Part shown: in pieces, positions 62,838 through 64,000 of the stretch
Layout: every line of letters starts with the position of its first letter
How positions within the stretch are numbered: position 1 is the stretch's first letter
Origin: Diabrotica undecimpunctata
Taxonomy: Eukaryota > Arthropoda > Insecta > Coleoptera > Chrysomelidae
Direction: 5' to 3'
Length of the DNA stretch: 64,000 nucleotides
Assembly (NCBI RefSeq): GCF_040954645.1
Contig: NC_092810.1
Span: 8,106,185-8,170,184, forward strand
Notes under the pieces: generated by a model
The model's input: only the letters and a program-made list of their open reading frames with translations
Databases searched by the model: none
Told to the model about the DNA's origin: nothing
Translations under genes and position numbers: made by a program

Positions 62838-64000
62838 CAATCCCAAGTATCAGTTTTTATTTATTATACACGGGCTTCTCTTCAATTTTGCAATGGAACA
62901 TTAACGGTTTTTACAATAATCTTCTGATGCTCCAAATAATTCTGGGTAGATACAATCCAGACATAATTTGTCTTCAGGAAACTAACTTCAAAAATGAAAA
63001 AATACAAGCTTTAAAACAATTTAAAAGTTACTGCAAAAATCGAACTAGCCAAGAAAAAGCCAGCGGCGGAGTAGCTATCTTTGTAAAAAAGTCAATTGAA
63101 ACCACTGAAATTTCTCTCCAAACTAATCTAGAAGCAATTTGCATTAAACTTAACTCAAGTCCAAATATTCACGTTTGTAACTTATACCTACCTTCATCAA
63201 CACAAGTCGACTCAGAAGCATTAACTGAACTGTTACAACAAATTCCCCAACCCAGACTTATTTTGGGCGATTTTAATGCCCACAACTTTTTATGGGGCTC
63301 TTCTACTATAAATACTACGGGAAGACTGCTAGAAGAGATATTTGAACAGTCCAACCTTTCAGTCTTAAACGACGGCAGGCCCACTAGATTCAATATACAG
63401 AACGGTGAATCTTCATGTATAGACCTTACGATATGCGAACCAGGTCTGACCCCACAGCTCACCTGGGATAGGCTCGACTTTTTATACAATAGTGATCACT
63501 ATCCACTTTTTATTTATAATAACAAAAACCAAGGTGGACAGACATTTACTCCAAAATTGAATTTAAAAAATCCTAACTGGAATCTTTTTTCCAATTTAAT
63601 CGAAAGCAGTATGACCACATTTAAAAGTACCCCAAATATAGAAGAGACACTAGAGAACCTTGTTACCATTATCACAAAAGCAGCAGAAAAAGCAATAGGA
63701 AAGACCACATGCATAAAACAACGCAACCCTGTCCCATGGTGGAATCACGAATGCAAAACAGCGGTTGAATCTAGCAAAAGAGCTTTTAACCAATACAAGC
63801 GCTACAAAACTGTTGAGAATAAAATTGAATACAGAAAACAACGTGCTATAGCCAAAAAGACAATTAGAAATGCTAAACGCCAGTCATGGACTCAATATGT
63901 ATCAACGTTAAATGCAAACACTCCCATGACTGAAGTATGGAACAAAGTCCGAAGAATATCCGGATTAAATAGCAATCAGAATATTAAAAGCCACGAAATA
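62828..64000 (+). CDS. I-type LINE ORF2, AP endonuclease (runs off window)
   Basis: Open for 391 codons to the window edge. It overlaps the end of ORF1 by about 10 bases in another frame and has no ATG before the first conserved motif, so translation must reinitiate or use another start. Endonuclease motifs in order: LQWNINGFYNN (Asn), IICLQETNFK (Glu), SGGVAIFVKK, VCNLYLPSS, RLILGDFNAHNFLWGS (Asp, Asn), SCIDLTI and YNSDHYPLF (Asp, His). All catalytic positions are present, so target nicking could be intact. Past the domain comes the linker before RT (PVPWWNHECKTAVESSKRAF, a usual W-x2-EC motif). RT and RNase H lie beyond 64000. Probably the same family type as the 3' halves at 29.8 and 55.9 kb. 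Confidence 0.88.

Noticed and set aside
1..64000. CRISPR arrays, operons, tRNA or rRNA genes
   Set aside because: No regularly spaced direct repeats, no ribosome-binding-site-led gene runs and no cloverleaf-capable tRNA were seen; the sequence is eukaryotic and repeat-dominated.

Overview
This window looks like AT-rich nuclear DNA from an animal, almost certainly an insect with a large, repeat-filled genome (a beetle would fit, but nothing here proves the order). The evidence is dense RTE-clade LINEs, RNase H-bearing I/Jockey-type LINEs, ZMYM1-like hAT, pogo/Tigger, MULE and PIF/Harbinger remnants, spliceosomal introns and many (TA)n runs. There are no operons, no CRISPR arrays, and no tRNA or rRNA gene that I could recognise.

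Layout. 0-4.3 kb: a piggyBac C-terminal remnant, then a minus-strand RTE copy (target-site duplication CCACCATATATT) split by a hAT element. 4.66-9.8 kb: two well-spliced minus-strand exons encode one PH domain. They are the best host-gene signal, and a complete hAT element with a perfect 8-bp duplication sits in the intron between them. 9.9-19.7 kb: a series of RTE copies, several with clear duplications. One keeps 714 uninterrupted codons. A Tigger remnant and a tRNA-like SINE lie among them. 21-27.9 kb: a possible THAP first exon, then two facing copies of a hAT N-terminal region. One copy is interrupted by a 946-bp block of a 403-bp repeat that carries a hammerhead ribozyme. Next come a Harbinger scrap and a chimeric, partly inverted RTE copy. 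28-34 kb: a hairpin, an I-type LINE 3' half with an intact RNase H domain, a pogo zinc-finger tail and another RTE copy. 34.6-37 kb: a perfect 93-bp inverted repeat, then an intron-containing DDE-like transposase gene with repeated motifs upstream. 38-49.5 kb: several RTE copies, some nested, plus a MULE scrap. 50-52.7 kb: a decayed but complete pogo/Tigger element with palindromic subterminal sites. 55-57.1 kb: an RTE fragment inside an I-type LINE inside a Tigger remnant. 57.6-60.5 kb: a MITE-like repeat and a BED-finger hAT gene with an intron and a mariner-like tail. 61.5-64 kb: the 5' part of an I-type LINE (ORF1 complete, ORF2 running off the end).

The most notable find is the 403-bp repeat at 22.7-23.6 kb. 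It matches the hammerhead core (CTGATGA, a 5-bp stem II, GAAA, an AUA cleavage triplet), is tandem, is flanked by a 13-bp duplication, and changes orientation half way. I read it as a retrozyme-like retroposon inserted with an inversion. All family calls come from reading translated motifs by eye; none was checked against a database.
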